The position numbers were made by a program, and so were the translations under genes. Shown piece after piece: positions 1-8,541 of a stretch of 64,000 bases of DNA. This DNA comes from an uncultured Aquimarina sp. (GTDB lineage Bacteria > Bacteroidota > Bacteroidia > Flavobacteriales > Flavobacteriaceae). How positions within the stretch are numbered: the stretch's first letter is position 1; every line of letters starts with the position of its first letter. The DNA is taken from the NCBI RefSeq assembly GCF_947495315.1, contig NZ_CANLYD010000003.1, forward strand, positions 1 to 64,000. The letters are read 5' to 3'. Under the pieces are notes generated by a model. That model had not been told where the DNA came from, ran no database searches, and was given only the letters and a program-made list of their open reading frames with translations.

Positions 1-71
1 GCCCGTTCGTCTATCGGCTAGGACGCATGGTTTTCATCCATGTAAGAGGGGTTCGATTCCCCTACGGGCTA
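1..71 (+). tRNA. tRNA-Glu (TTC), first copy, 5' base outside the window
   Basis: A cloverleaf folds with the anticodon stem CATGG/CCATG around the loop TTTTCAT, giving anticodon TTC (Glu). The T arm is AGGGG-TTCGATT-CCCCT and the acceptor 3' strand is ACGGGCT with discriminator A. By comparison with the second copy, the first acceptor base (G) lies just before the window, so this copy is one base short here. CCA is not encoded. The sequence and the bases just after it are identical to the copy at 141-212. Confidence 0.95.
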
Positions 72-140
72 CGAATTAAAAAATTAATTGCAAGTTTAGA
101 GTGAAAGCTATAAATTTGCAATCCTTGGAAAAGGAAAAAA

Positions 141-212
141 GGCCCGTTCGTCTATCGGCTAGGACGCATGGTTTTCATCCATGTAAGAGGGGTTCGATTC
201 CCCTACGGGCTA
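141..212 (+). tRNA. tRNA-Glu (TTC), second copy
   Basis: This is a complete 72-nt tRNA with acceptor GGCCCGT/ACGGGCT (one G-U closing pair), anticodon TTC and discriminator A, without encoded CCA. It is identical to the first copy and sits 69 bp after it, so the two are probably cotranscribed. rpsT follows 35 bp downstream. Confidence 0.96.
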
Positions 213-247
213 CGAATTTTATAATAAAGAAATTTAACAAAGAGAAG

Positions 248-496
248 ATGGCAAATCATAAGTCAGCATTAAAGAGAATTAGAAATAGTGAGACTAAACG
301 TCTTAGAAATAAATATCAGCATAAAACTACACGTAATGCTATTAAAAAATTACGTGAAGCTGATAAGAAAGAAGCTGAGGCTTTGTTTCCTTCTGTAGTT
401 TCTATGATTGATAGATTAGCAAAACGTAATATTATCCATGATAATAAAGCTGCTAATATAAAATCTAAGTTAGCTAAATACGTAGCAGCTCTTTAA
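248..496 (+). CDS. rpsT: 30S ribosomal protein S20
   Basis: This encodes the 82-residue primary 16S rRNA-binding protein of the small subunit. The sequence is very Lys/Arg rich and begins [20 protein letters not shown], the typical S20 start. Two helical basic stretches and the ending [10 protein letters not shown] match the family in length and pattern. The open frame runs further upstream through the second tRNA, but that extension cannot be coding, so the ATG at 248 is the start. The gene stands alone behind the two tRNA-Glu genes and is followed by a hairpin terminator. Confidence 0.97.
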   Translation: MANHKSALKRIRNSETKRLRNKYQHKTTRNAIKKLREADKKEAEALFPSVVSMIDRLAKRNIIHDNKAANIKSKLAKYVAAL

Positions 497-519
497 TTAA
501 AAGAGTTTTAAGATATTGG

Positions 520-552
520 AGCTTCTTCACTTATGTGGAGAGGCTTTTTTTG
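520..552 (+). terminator. Rho-independent terminator of rpsT
   Basis: The stem AGCTTCTTCAC/GTGGAGAGGCT contains two G-U pairs, closes a four-base loop and is followed by a run of T. It lies 23 bp after the rpsT stop. Confidence 0.8.
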
Positions 553-657
553 TTATTCTTTTATAACAAAAGAAAGGTAGGATTAATTAGGGATCATTTC
601 TAAAAGTTGTGTGTGAATTAAAATAAGAATAAGATCTTTGCTAAAAAAAAGGAAAGA

Positions 658-846
658 TTGGATCCATATATTGATTTATTAAGGTTTGTTTTGCCAGAAT
701 TATTGGTCACTCATTTTGATTTAGCAAATAGCGCTACTAAAGACAAGGTTCTTCATTTATATTTTGAAGAGAAAAAAGATATTCCGGAAGAGTTTTCTTC
801 TGGAATTGTTATTTCTCACGGTTTTCATAAAGAGATTAAGGATTAA
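658..846 (+). pseudogene. Remnant of an ISAon1-type transposase N-terminal region ORF
   Basis: The frame encodes 62 residues beginning MDPYIDLLRFVLPELL and ending with a stretch rich in E, K and D. The opening LLRFxLPExL followed by a segment on fall of a dissimilar residue type resembles my memory of the short N-terminal ORF of ISAon1-family elements in Flavobacteriia, which is normally about twice this length. No second transposase ORF follows and I see no clear terminal inverted repeats, so this looks like a decayed element. The start would be TTG at 658. A lineage-specific small protein is the alternative. Confidence 0.5.
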
Positions 847-857
847 GACTAGGTATT

Positions 858-2093
858 CTATTTGTTTTTCTCCTCAATCCAGCGCGACATAAATTCTGTA
901 CTTCGCATTGTGTGGTATTGTAACATGGATCCTATAAAGTTTTTGGAACGATGGCTTTTTAAGTTGTTCTGTAGTTCAGTTATGTGTCGAATAAATTGAT
1001 TACTATATTTTTCTTTCTGAAATAGTGTATTAATGATTTCTATACCATTTTGTTGTGCTTGATGCCAAATGTTTTGATTGTTGTATAGTTTTATAGCGGC
1101 ATTTGCAAATTCTTCTGGTTTGTCTTTAATAAATCCATTCCAGTCAGAGTCTTCTCCGAGCATACCTTCTGCTCCAATTGTTGAGGTAACGCTAGGAGTT
1201 CCACATAACATTGCTTCTGCTAATTTACCTTTGATTCCTGCTCCAAAACGTAAGGGGGCAAGGCATACACGTGCTTGTTTCATAACTTCTTGCGCATTTT
1301 TTACCCAGCCTTTGATGTGGAAGCCTTGCTGTGGATTGTGCAATTGTGTTGCTTTTGGAGGAGGGTAAGCGCCATATATGTGTAACTCTACTTCAGGTAA
1401 TTGTTTTCTTATTAACGGCCAGATAGTTTCTTTAAGATATAGAACACTATTCCAGTTCGGTTCATGACGAAAATTTCCTATAGTTATAAAATCATTTCTT
1501 TTGCTAAATACGGGCCACTTTTGTTTTGTTTCTTCTGTAATTGAGTCTATGAGAAAAGGAAGGTAGTGTACTAGCTTTTCGTTGATGTTGAATTCCGTTT
1601 TTAATAAGTTTGTTTCGAAATCAGAAATAATTAAAGAGAGGTCGCAGCGATAGATACTGGCAATTTCTCTTTTTGCGATATCGCTATTCTTTAAATCTGA
1701 ATAGTTAAATATAGTTCCTGCTTTAAATATTTCTTGCCTTGTTTTCCGAAGACTGTGCAAATCCTCTGTATTTAAAATTCTAAGAGTATTTGGAAGGTGT
1801 TTTGCAACCCTCCATCCGAATTGTTCTTCTGTCATGAATCTATCAAACACTACAATGTTAGGGTTTAATTTACTAATGAAATTATCAAAATCATTATTAT
1901 TAATTTCGATGTTGGCTTTAGTGACACCAAGTGTTTCGATGTTATGCATGTGATTACTTTCTGCGGCTGCGCTTGCAAAAGTAATTTTCCAATCTTCGGA
2001 TAAGAATAGTTGTATTAGTTGTAGCATTCGGGTTCCTGCTGCCGATGAATTAGGTTCTGGCCAGACACTGCCTATGATGAGAATGCTGTTCAT
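858..2093 (-). CDS. GT-B fold glycosyltransferase, family 4-like
   Basis: The 411-residue protein has no signal peptide and begins MNSILIIGSVWPEPNSSAAG, the N-terminal Rossmann opening of GT-B glycosyltransferases. Its C-terminal half contains the donor-binding stretch LAPLRFGAGIKGKLAEAM followed by CGTPSVTSTIGAEGM, the usual place of the nucleotide-sugar contact Glu in group 1 transferases. It should transfer a sugar from a nucleotide donor in the cytoplasm. The acceptor cannot be told from the sequence. It is monocistronic, bounded upstream by the terminator of the next minus-strand unit, and is not embedded in a polysaccharide cluster. Confidence 0.85.
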   Translation of the reverse strand: MNSILIIGSVWPEPNSSAAGTRMLQLIQLFLSEDWKITFASAAAESNHMHNIETLGVTKANIEINNNDFDNFISKLNPNIVVFDRFMTEEQFGWRVAKHLPNTLRILNTEDLHSLRKTRQEIFKAGTIFNYSDLKNSDIAKREIASIYRCDLSLIISDFETNLLKTEFNINEKLVHYLPFLIDSITEETKQKWPVFSKRNDFITIGNFRHEPNWNSVLYLKETIWPLIRKQLPEVELHIYGAYPPPKATQLHNPQQGFHIKGWVKNAQEVMKQARVCLAPLRFGAGIKGKLAEAMLCGTPSVTSTIGAEGMLGEDSDWNGFIKDKPEEFANAAIKLYNNQNIWHQAQQNGIEIINTLFQKEKYSNQFIRHITELQNNLKSHRSKNFIGSMLQYHTMRSTEFMSRWIEEKNK

Positions 2094-2110
2094 TTGTTGT
2101 TCTTATAAAA

Positions 2111-2140
2111 ATAAAAAAAGCCTCAGAAATTTCTGAGGCT
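2111..2140 (-). terminator. Rho-independent terminator of the Nif3/coiled-coil unit
   Basis: The perfect stem AGCCTCAGAAA/TTTCTGAGGCT is followed on the minus strand by a T-rich run, about 25 bp after the stop of the gene at 2166-2945. Confidence 0.85.
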
Positions 2141-2165
2141 ATAATATTATGTAAAAAAAATAAAT

Positions 2166-2945
2166 TTATGACAGTTTAGAAAACATTGTCTCCATTTTTT
2201 CTTTTTCTTCTTGTGCTAAAGCTTGGTCTACTAGTATACGGCCACTATGCTCATCAGTAATGATTTTTTTACGAGAAGCAATCTCCATCTGAACTTGTGG
2301 AGGAATTGTAAAGAAGGAACCTCCAGAAGCTCCACGTTCAATCGGCACAACTGCTAGTCCATTCTTCACATTATTTCTGATTCTGTTATAAGCAGCTACT
2401 AATCTTTCTTCTATTTGTTTTTGAAAATCTTCAGACTTAGCTATTAAAGCTTGCTCTTCTTTTTCAGTTTCTGCAAGGATGGCATCAAGCTCACCTTTTT
2501 TATGACTAAGGTGTTTGTTTCTTTCGGAAAGACGTTCTTTAGTCTGATCGATGATCTCATTTTTCTGAACTATCTGTGCTTTAAACTCCTTAATATGTTT
2601 ATCAGATAACTCAATTTCTAGTTCCTGAAACTCTATTTCTTTACTAAGAGAGTTGTATTCACGATTGTTTCGTACATTTTTTTGTTGCTCTCCGTATTTT
2701 TTGATTAAAGATTTAGCTTCTTCGATTAGGTTTTTCTTAGTCTTGATGCTTTCGTCGATAGTTTCAAGATCTACGTTTAATTTTTCTAATCTTTTGTTTA
2801 ATCCGGCTACTTCATCTTCGAGATCTTCAACTTCTAATGGAAGCTCTCCACGCACGTTTCTAATCTCATCAACTCTAGAGTCAATTAATTGCAAATCGTA
2901 TAATGCTCTTAATTTTTGCTCAACAGTAACTTCTTTCTTTGCCAT
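2166..2945 (-). CDS. Coiled-coil protein of the C4-type zinc-ribbon family, ribbon cysteines replaced
   Basis: The 259-residue protein is a long charged coiled coil (about residues 10-190) followed by a small C-terminal domain. The family (COG1579, CT398-like) normally ends in a four-Cys zinc ribbon. Here the matching positions read RGASGGSFF and ITDEHSGRILV, with Ser or Asp where the ribbon cysteines would be, and the protein has no Cys at all. It therefore cannot bind zinc in the usual way, although the surrounding fold is well kept. It starts 3 bp after the Nif3-like gene ends, so the two are one operon. Its molecular function is unknown; related proteins have been linked to flagella or nucleic acids elsewhere. 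Confidence 0.85.
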   Translation of the reverse strand: MAKKEVTVEQKLRALYDLQLIDSRVDEIRNVRGELPLEVEDLEDEVAGLNKRLEKLNVDLETIDESIKTKKNLIEEAKSLIKKYGEQQKNVRNNREYNSLSKEIEFQELEIELSDKHIKEFKAQIVQKNEIIDQTKERLSERNKHLSHKKGELDAILAETEKEEQALIAKSEDFQKQIEERLVAAYNRIRNNVKNGLAVVPIERGASGGSFFTIPPQVQMEIASRKKIITDEHSGRILVDQALAQEEKEKMETMFSKLS

Positions 2946-2948
2946 ATT

Positions 2949-4043
2949 TTAGATGTATTGAATGGGATTGGTGTTTTTATCCGATAAAATGATTGCAAAA
3001 TTACTAATTTTTTTTCTAAGATAGCTAACAATTAGGTTTTTTGTGTACTGTTCACTTTCATAATGACCAATATCCGCTAGAATAAGCTTATTTTCTGCTT
3101 CATAAAACTGATGATATTTCAGGTCAGCTGTTATAAACATATCTGCTCCAGCGTTTTGGGCGTTTTTAATAGCAAAACTACCACTGCCACCTAATACAGC
3201 AACTTTTCTAATTGGTTTGTCTAGCAATGCAGAATGTCTAACACAGCCCGTTCGGAAAATTTCTTTGATATGCCTTAAAAATGCAATCTCATTCATTTCT
3301 TCGGGTAGCTCACCAATCATTCCCATGCCAATATGTTGGTTTCCGTTTTCTAAAGTCGTGATTTCGTAAGCAACTTCTTCATAAGAGTGATGATCCATTA
3401 ACGCTTTTAAAATTTTATTTTCATTGTGTTTAGGGTAGGTAATCTGTATTTGAGTTTCGTTTTCATAATGCGTTTTACCGATTTGCCCGATAGATGGTTT
3501 TGCGTTTTCCAAAGCTCTAAAAGTTCCAGTTCCATCTGATGAAAAACTACAATGATCATAATTGCCAATAGTGCCAGCTCCTGCATCGAATAGTTTAGAT
3601 CGTAACGAATCAGCTTCTTTATTAGGTGCAAACGTGACTAACTTTTTTATGTTTCCGCTTTGCGGAATTAGAATTTTTCGATTCAATAATCCTAGTTGTT
3701 CACAAATCATATCATTTACTCCGTGTAAGGCATTGTCAAGTGCTGTATGGATAGCGAAAATAGCTATGTCATGCTTGATGGCTTTCATAACCACACGCTC
3801 TACATAAGTATTGCCGTTAAATTTTTTAATGCCTTTGAAAACTATTGGATGGAAACTAACAATAAGATTGCAATCTTTTTCTATAGCTTCGTCTATGATA
3901 ATTTCTAAAGTGTCTAGTGTAACAAGAATTCCTGTAACAGTTGTGTTTTTATCTCCAACTAATAACCCTACGTTGTCAAAATCTTCAGCGTAGTTCGTTG
4001 GAGCTAAAGTTTCAAGGTGTTGTATGACCTCTTTAATCTGCAT
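2949..4043 (-). CDS. Nif3-like dinuclear metal centre protein
   Basis: The protein has 364 residues, matching the long Nif3/YbgI form with a central PII-like insert. Metal-ligand motifs are visible: ILVTLDTLE near the N terminus, IVSFHPIVF (residues 62-70), AIHTALDNA about 30 residues later, and near the C terminus TADLKYHQFYEAE and ADIGHYESEQ, which carry the conserved His and Glu. The family forms toroidal hexamers with two metals per subunit. The old label of GTP cyclohydrolase 1 type 2 is not well supported in general. It is translationally close to the downstream coiled-coil gene, a pairing I recall as common in Bacteroidota. Confidence 0.9.
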   Translation of the reverse strand: MQIKEVIQHLETLAPTNYAEDFDNVGLLVGDKNTTVTGILVTLDTLEIIIDEAIEKDCNLIVSFHPIVFKGIKKFNGNTYVERVVMKAIKHDIAIFAIHTALDNALHGVNDMICEQLGLLNRKILIPQSGNIKKLVTFAPNKEADSLRSKLFDAGAGTIGNYDHCSFSSDGTGTFRALENAKPSIGQIGKTHYENETQIQITYPKHNENKILKALMDHHSYEEVAYEITTLENGNQHIGMGMIGELPEEMNEIAFLRHIKEIFRTGCVRHSALLDKPIRKVAVLGGSGSFAIKNAQNAGADMFITADLKYHQFYEAENKLILADIGHYESEQYTKNLIVSYLRKKISNFAIILSDKNTNPIQYI

Positions 4044-4110
4044 TTGCGAATGTTTTTAAATATAAATTGAATGTAAAAAAACTTTTGCCAATAATCAAAG
4101 TTTCGTTTTA

Positions 4111-4118
4111 TACATTTG
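4111..4118 (+). promoter_or_regulatory. Putative -7 box of lpxK
   Basis: TACATTTG fits the Bacteroidota TAnnTTTG consensus and ends 34 bp before the TTG start of lpxK. A TTTG at 4084-4087 could be the -33 element, but the spacing of 23 is longer than the usual 19-21. Confidence 0.4.
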
Positions 4119-4152
4119 TCATTAGAATATTATAAATAGTAAGTATAAGCGT

Positions 4153-5160
4153 TTGAATTTATTACGAAAAATACTTTTACCGATTGTCCCTGTCTACTAT
4201 TTCGTGACTTGGTTACGTAATAAATTGTATGATTTAGGAATGAAAAAATCAGTTTCATATGATTTTCCGGTGATCGCAGTGGGTAATTTAAGTGTTGGTG
4301 GAACTGGTAAATCACCTATGGTTGAGTATCTTATTCGATTGCTAAAGGATAAAGTAGCGCTAGCAACACTTAGTAGGGGTTATAAAAGAGAAACTAAAGG
4401 ATTTCTGGAGGTGCAAGTCAATGCTACTGCAAAAGAGGTAGGGGATGAGCCATTACAGTTTAAAACTAAATTTACTAATGTTATAGTGGCTGTTGATGGA
4501 GACAGGCGTAATGGTATAAAGAACTTAAAAACCCAGAATCCTAATCTTGAAGTTATTTTGTTAGATGATGCTTATCAGCATCGTAAAGTGAAAGCAGGAT
4601 TTTATATTTTACTTACTCCATATTATGATTTGTATTGTAATGATATAGTATTACCTACAGGAAATTTAAGAGAACCTAGAAGTGGTGCAGATCGTGCGGA
4701 TACTATTGTGGTTACCAAATGTCCGAATAATTTAGGAGATGAAACCATGGGGAAAATTGAAAAGAAATTAAGAGTAAAACCTTCTCAGACATTGTTGTTT
4801 TCTACAATTGATTATGGAGATAATATTGTTAATGCATCGGGCAAGCGATTATTAGATACTCTCAAAAAAACTTCGTTCACCTTGGTTACGGGAATCGCTA
4901 ACCCAAAACCTTTAATAGATTATTATCATTCTTTAGGTCTTAATTTTAGTCATATTAATTATCCGGATCATCATAACTTTACAGATGCTGAACTTGATCA
5001 GTTAAAAAAGCATACATTCATAATTACTACAGAAAAGGATTATGTAAGGTTAGCTCCTAATTTTTCTGAAGACGTATTATGGTATCAACCAATTGAGATG
5101 AAATTTATCAAAAACCGAAATGTTTTTGATAGTAGGATATTAAGTTATATAAAAAAATGA
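4153..5160 (+). CDS. lpxK: Tetraacyldisaccharide 4'-kinase
   Basis: LpxK phosphorylates the 4' position of the lipid A disaccharide on the inner membrane, a late step of the Raetz pathway. The 335-residue protein starts at TTG and opens with a membrane-associating helix (NLLRKILLPIVPVYYFVTWL). The P-loop is in VAVGNLSVGGTGKSP-like context (residues about 42-54), and the second nucleotide motif is VILLDDAYQHRKVK (residues about 137-150), with the DD-x-Q-H pattern of the family. The C-terminal region has FIITTEKDYVRL. The TTG start is preferred because it gives the normal family N terminus and no ATG lies nearby. The gene is alone between divergent Nif3 and a bidirectional terminator. Confidence 0.95.
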   Translation: MNLLRKILLPIVPVYYFVTWLRNKLYDLGMKKSVSYDFPVIAVGNLSVGGTGKSPMVEYLIRLLKDKVALATLSRGYKRETKGFLEVQVNATAKEVGDEPLQFKTKFTNVIVAVDGDRRNGIKNLKTQNPNLEVILLDDAYQHRKVKAGFYILLTPYYDLYCNDIVLPTGNLREPRSGADRADTIVVTKCPNNLGDETMGKIEKKLRVKPSQTLLFSTIDYGDNIVNASGKRLLDTLKKTSFTLVTGIANPKPLIDYYHSLGLNFSHINYPDHHNFTDAELDQLKKHTFIITTEKDYVRLAPNFSEDVLWYQPIEMKFIKNRNVFDSRILSYIKK

Positions 5161-5186
5161 GGTCATATACGTGACCTCATTTTATA
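5155..5186. terminator. Bidirectional hairpin terminator after lpxK
   Basis: The stem AAATGAGGTCA/TGACCTCATTT overlaps the lpxK stop codon and is flanked by A and T runs, so it can serve lpxK and also lies downstream of the minus-strand histidine kinase. Confidence 0.75.
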
Positions 5187-5264
5187 TATTTTGGCTAACT
5201 CAAACAAAGAAAATAAAGATCTCTTATGCTGAGTTATATGCTAATCAATAGATATGCCAAACCT

Positions 5265-7487
5265 TTAAGAAGTGGTTTGTTTTTTTGACAAAGCTTTATG
5301 TAATTTAGTAAAAAACTCTTCCGTTTTATATGGTTTCGGAATGATGTCATTGAAGCCATTATTATAGAATTCATCTAAATTATCATCCAGTGTCACGGCG
5401 GTTAATGCTACAATAGGAATTTCTGTATTAAATTCTCTAATTTGTTTTGTTGCTTCGATTCCACTTATTCCTGGCATATGAATATCCATAAGGACTAAAT
5501 CAAACTCACTATTTTTTACTTTATTGACAGCAATATCACCATTGTCAGCTACATCACAGATCATTTTATTTTTTTCTAAAATCTTTCTAGTTATAAGTTG
5601 ATTGATTTTGTTGTCTTCTACAACTAGAACTCTTTTGTCTACCATTACACTATAATCGATCTTTTTTGCTTCTTCTTGATAATTAGAGATAACATCTTCA
5701 AACACTTCAAATTTAAGATCAAAATGAAATCTGGATCCTTGTCCTAATTCACTTTCTAATTTGATTTCGCTATCCATTAGCGATAGTAGGTTCTTAACTA
5801 TTGATAATCCTAAGCCAGTACCTCCAAATTTTCTATTAATCTGAACGGATCCTTGTGTGAAGTTTTCGAAAATACTCAGTTGCTTTTTATCAGATATACC
5901 AACTCCGTTATCTTTGATTTCGAAATTAAGAAAAACCTTATTTTCAATATGGTTGATCATCTTAACCTTAATCCAAATATCTCCATTTTGAGTAAACTTA
6001 ATAGAGTTTCCTATAAGATTGATGAGAATTTGTGAGATCTTCAGAGGATCTCCTTTAAGCTTAGTAGGTATTGATTTATCAAATTCGTAATGAAGGTTGT
6101 TATTACGATCTTTTGCTGACTTTCCTAAGGCTATTAAAACATCATTAATTCTTTTCTGTAGATTAAACGAAGTGTTTTCTATCTCCACTTTGTTTGCTTC
6201 TAGTTTGTTTAAGTCTAGGATATTATTGATTAAAGAAAGTAGGTATTCTCCAGAAAATTTAAGAGAATTTAGGTGTTCTTTTTGATTAGGAGTAGGGCTT
6301 TCTTCGAGCAATAAATGGGTTAATCCTGTAACCGCATATAAGGGCGTTCGTAGTTCGTGTGTAATAGTGGATAAGAATTGAACTTTTGCTTCACTAGCTC
6401 GTTCTGCATTTTCTTTTGCCAAAATTAGTTCTGTATTTTTATTTTGCAGCAGTTCATTGGCTCTTGCTCTCAAGTTGTTGTTTTTGTATAGAGAAAGAGT
6501 AAGAAGTGATAGAATTGTTATTAGTGCAATACTTAAAATAGTGGTAAGTCGTCCAAGTTTAAGTGACTTTTGCTGTTGTTTGTTTTCTTCTGTAAGCTCT
6601 TCTATTTTAACTTTATCATCACCTAGACCTAATTTTGCTCTTGCGTCTTGGGCAATTATTTCTTTGTTAATGTTAAATAAAGAATCTTTGAATTGTTGAT
6701 GAGATCTTAAATTGGCAAGCGATGTTTCGAATTCTTCTTTCTTTTCGTAGATCTGGCTATACAATTGAAAACTTTCTGATTGTATTTCGAAATATCCCAT
6801 TTCAGAACCTATCTGCATTGCTAAATCATTAGTCGCTATAGCATCATCTAATGAATCTAGTGCCATTTGAGCTCTTGCCTTATTTGTGTAGAGTTTTGCT
6901 TTATAATAAGATTGTTCGAGAAAATCAACTTTCGGAAGCCCACTATTAAAATGTTTGATTGCTACTTCTGGTTGATTCATTTCTAGGGCTAAAAGACCTG
7001 CATTAATTTTTGCAGGGCCTTCCAATCTTTCCAGATTGTTTTTCTCAATTAATGAGTATGCAAGTTCCAGATGTTTTTTAGCATTTTCGAAATCTTTAAG
7101 CTTTGTGTGTATTGATCCACAGACATTATAGGAATTAGCTAACGCAATTTCATCTTCCTGCTCAATTTGGATCTCTATTGCACTTGTTATTTGTTCTTTT
7201 GCACTTTTGAGATCACCTAATTCCAGATATAGTTCTGCTAAAACTCGATTTGTTTTAGCTCTATATGTTTTATTTTGATTTTCTACGGCAAGTTCTTTCG
7301 CTAGCGTGATATTTTCTAAAGCAGTCGCTAATTGAGCTGTATTTATAGCATAAGAAGCTTTGGTTAGATAATTCTCAATAGAATCCTTAACTCCCCTGTT
7401 TTCTTGGATTTCTCCAGTTTGTGAAGAAGCCATGAAGCTACAACTAAGTAAAAGTATAAATATAAAATGTTTGATTTGGGTTGGCAT
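5265..7487 (-). CDS. TPR-containing hybrid histidine kinase with receiver domain
   Basis: The 740-residue protein has a signal peptide (IFILLLSCSFMASSQ), a periplasmic array of TPR-like helices (about 30-290), one membrane segment (about 312-332) and a coiled coil. These are followed by HisKA with STITHELRTP (phospho-acceptor His377), an HATPase domain with INLIGNSIKFT, DNGVGIS and FGGTGLGLSI, and a C-terminal receiver with LVLMDIHMPG (Asp668). All catalytic residues are present. There is no DNA-binding output, so the signal must leave by phosphotransfer to a separate protein. It is the last gene of a likely lipA-gap-kinase unit, 28 bp after gap. The ligand is unknown. Confidence 0.93.
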   Translation of the reverse strand: MPTQIKHFIFILLLSCSFMASSQTGEIQENRGVKDSIENYLTKASYAINTAQLATALENITLAKELAVENQNKTYRAKTNRVLAELYLELGDLKSAKEQITSAIEIQIEQEDEIALANSYNVCGSIHTKLKDFENAKKHLELAYSLIEKNNLERLEGPAKINAGLLALEMNQPEVAIKHFNSGLPKVDFLEQSYYKAKLYTNKARAQMALDSLDDAIATNDLAMQIGSEMGYFEIQSESFQLYSQIYEKKEEFETSLANLRSHQQFKDSLFNINKEIIAQDARAKLGLGDDKVKIEELTEENKQQQKSLKLGRLTTILSIALITILSLLTLSLYKNNNLRARANELLQNKNTELILAKENAERASEAKVQFLSTITHELRTPLYAVTGLTHLLLEESPTPNQKEHLNSLKFSGEYLLSLINNILDLNKLEANKVEIENTSFNLQKRINDVLIALGKSAKDRNNNLHYEFDKSIPTKLKGDPLKISQILINLIGNSIKFTQNGDIWIKVKMINHIENKVFLNFEIKDNGVGISDKKQLSIFENFTQGSVQINRKFGGTGLGLSIVKNLLSLMDSEIKLESELGQGSRFHFDLKFEVFEDVISNYQEEAKKIDYSVMVDKRVLVVEDNKINQLITRKILEKNKMICDVADNGDIAVNKVKNSEFDLVLMDIHMPGISGIEATKQIREFNTEIPIVALTAVTLDDNLDEFYNNGFNDIIPKPYKTEEFFTKLHKALSKKQTTS

Positions 7488-7515
7488 TTTCCTTGAAATA
7501 ACTCAACTAATATAG

Positions 7516-8520
7516 TTATTTCTTACAAATGTTGATAATTAAATCTATTATTCTGTTACTATATCCTATTTCATTATCATACCAACCTATAATTTTAACC
7601 ATTTTTCCGATAACTGAAGTCATTAGAGAGTCGAAAACACAAGAATGTGGATTTCCTATGATATCTACGGATACAATTGGATCTTCTGTGTAGGCTAAAA
7701 TACCTTTTAGATGAGATTCTGAAGCATTCTTAAAAGCAATATTAATTTCTTCTATAGAAATTTCTTTTTTTACATTAAATGTTATATCAGTTAGTGATCC
7801 ATCCGGAACAGGAACCCTAATCCCACATCCTCCTATAACATTACTCAATTTTGGAAAAATCTTTGTTAATGCTTTTGCTGCTCCAGTTGTCGTGGGGACT
7901 ATGGATTGACTTGCAGCTCGAGCTCTTCTTAGATCTCTATGGGGTTGATCATGTAAACTTTGATCGGTTGTATAACTATGAACTGTTGTTATGTACGCTT
8001 GCTCAATACCACAAAGTTCATCTATTACTTTGATCATTGGAGCAGCATTATTGGTTGTGCAAGATGCATTAGATATAATGGTCTCCTTGCCATTGAGAAT
8101 ATGTTCATTGACACCTAATACAATAGTTTTTATGGAATCTTCTAGGGGAGGAGCTGAAAGAATTACCTTTTTGGCTCCTGCAGTAATATGTTGTTGAACA
8201 GCTTCTTTAGTTTTAAATTTTCCTGTTGCTTCTACTACGATATCAATATTGTGTTTTTTCCAGTTGCAGTCACCAGGATGTTTTTCGTTTAGTAAAGGGA
8301 TTAATTTGTTATTAACTACAACGGAATTGTCTTTATGAGATATATCATGAGTCACAACTCCATGTATACTGTCGTATTTAAGAAGATGGCTTAGTGTTTT
8401 GGCATCGGCAAGATCATTTATCGCTACAACTTCGATATCTGGATGATTGATTAATAATCTAAAAAGATTACGACCGATTCTTCCAAATCCGTTAATAGCT
8501 ACTCTTATGGGTGTGTTCAT
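7516..8520 (-). CDS. gap: Glyceraldehyde-3-phosphate dehydrogenase, type I
   Basis: The enzyme catalyses NAD(P)-dependent oxidative phosphorylation of glyceraldehyde 3-phosphate. The 334-residue protein shows the Rossmann start VAINGFGRIGRNLFR, the catalytic ASCTTN with the nucleophilic Cys, TTVHSYT with the catalytic His, RRARAASQSIVPTTTGAAKA and the C-terminal WYDNEIGYSNR. After ASCTTN it has NAAP rather than the more common CLAP, so the second Cys of the motif is absent. From memory this form is widespread in flavobacteria and may represent the second, possibly gluconeogenic, GAPDH. The physiological direction is inference. It lies 21 bp after lipA and 28 bp before the hybrid kinase. Confidence 0.95.
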   Translation of the reverse strand: MNTPIRVAINGFGRIGRNLFRLLINHPDIEVVAINDLADAKTLSHLLKYDSIHGVVTHDISHKDNSVVVNNKLIPLLNEKHPGDCNWKKHNIDIVVEATGKFKTKEAVQQHITAGAKKVILSAPPLEDSIKTIVLGVNEHILNGKETIISNASCTTNNAAPMIKVIDELCGIEQAYITTVHSYTTDQSLHDQPHRDLRRARAASQSIVPTTTGAAKALTKIFPKLSNVIGGCGIRVPVPDGSLTDITFNVKKEISIEEINIAFKNASESHLKGILAYTEDPIVSVDIIGNPHSCVFDSLMTSVIGKMVKIIGWYDNEIGYSNRIIDLIINICKK

Positions 8521-8541
8521 TACTGATTACTTGTAAAAAAA

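Noticed and set aside
101..247. 5' extension of rpsT
   Set aside because: It reads through the second tRNA-Glu gene; S20 begins at the MANHKS start.
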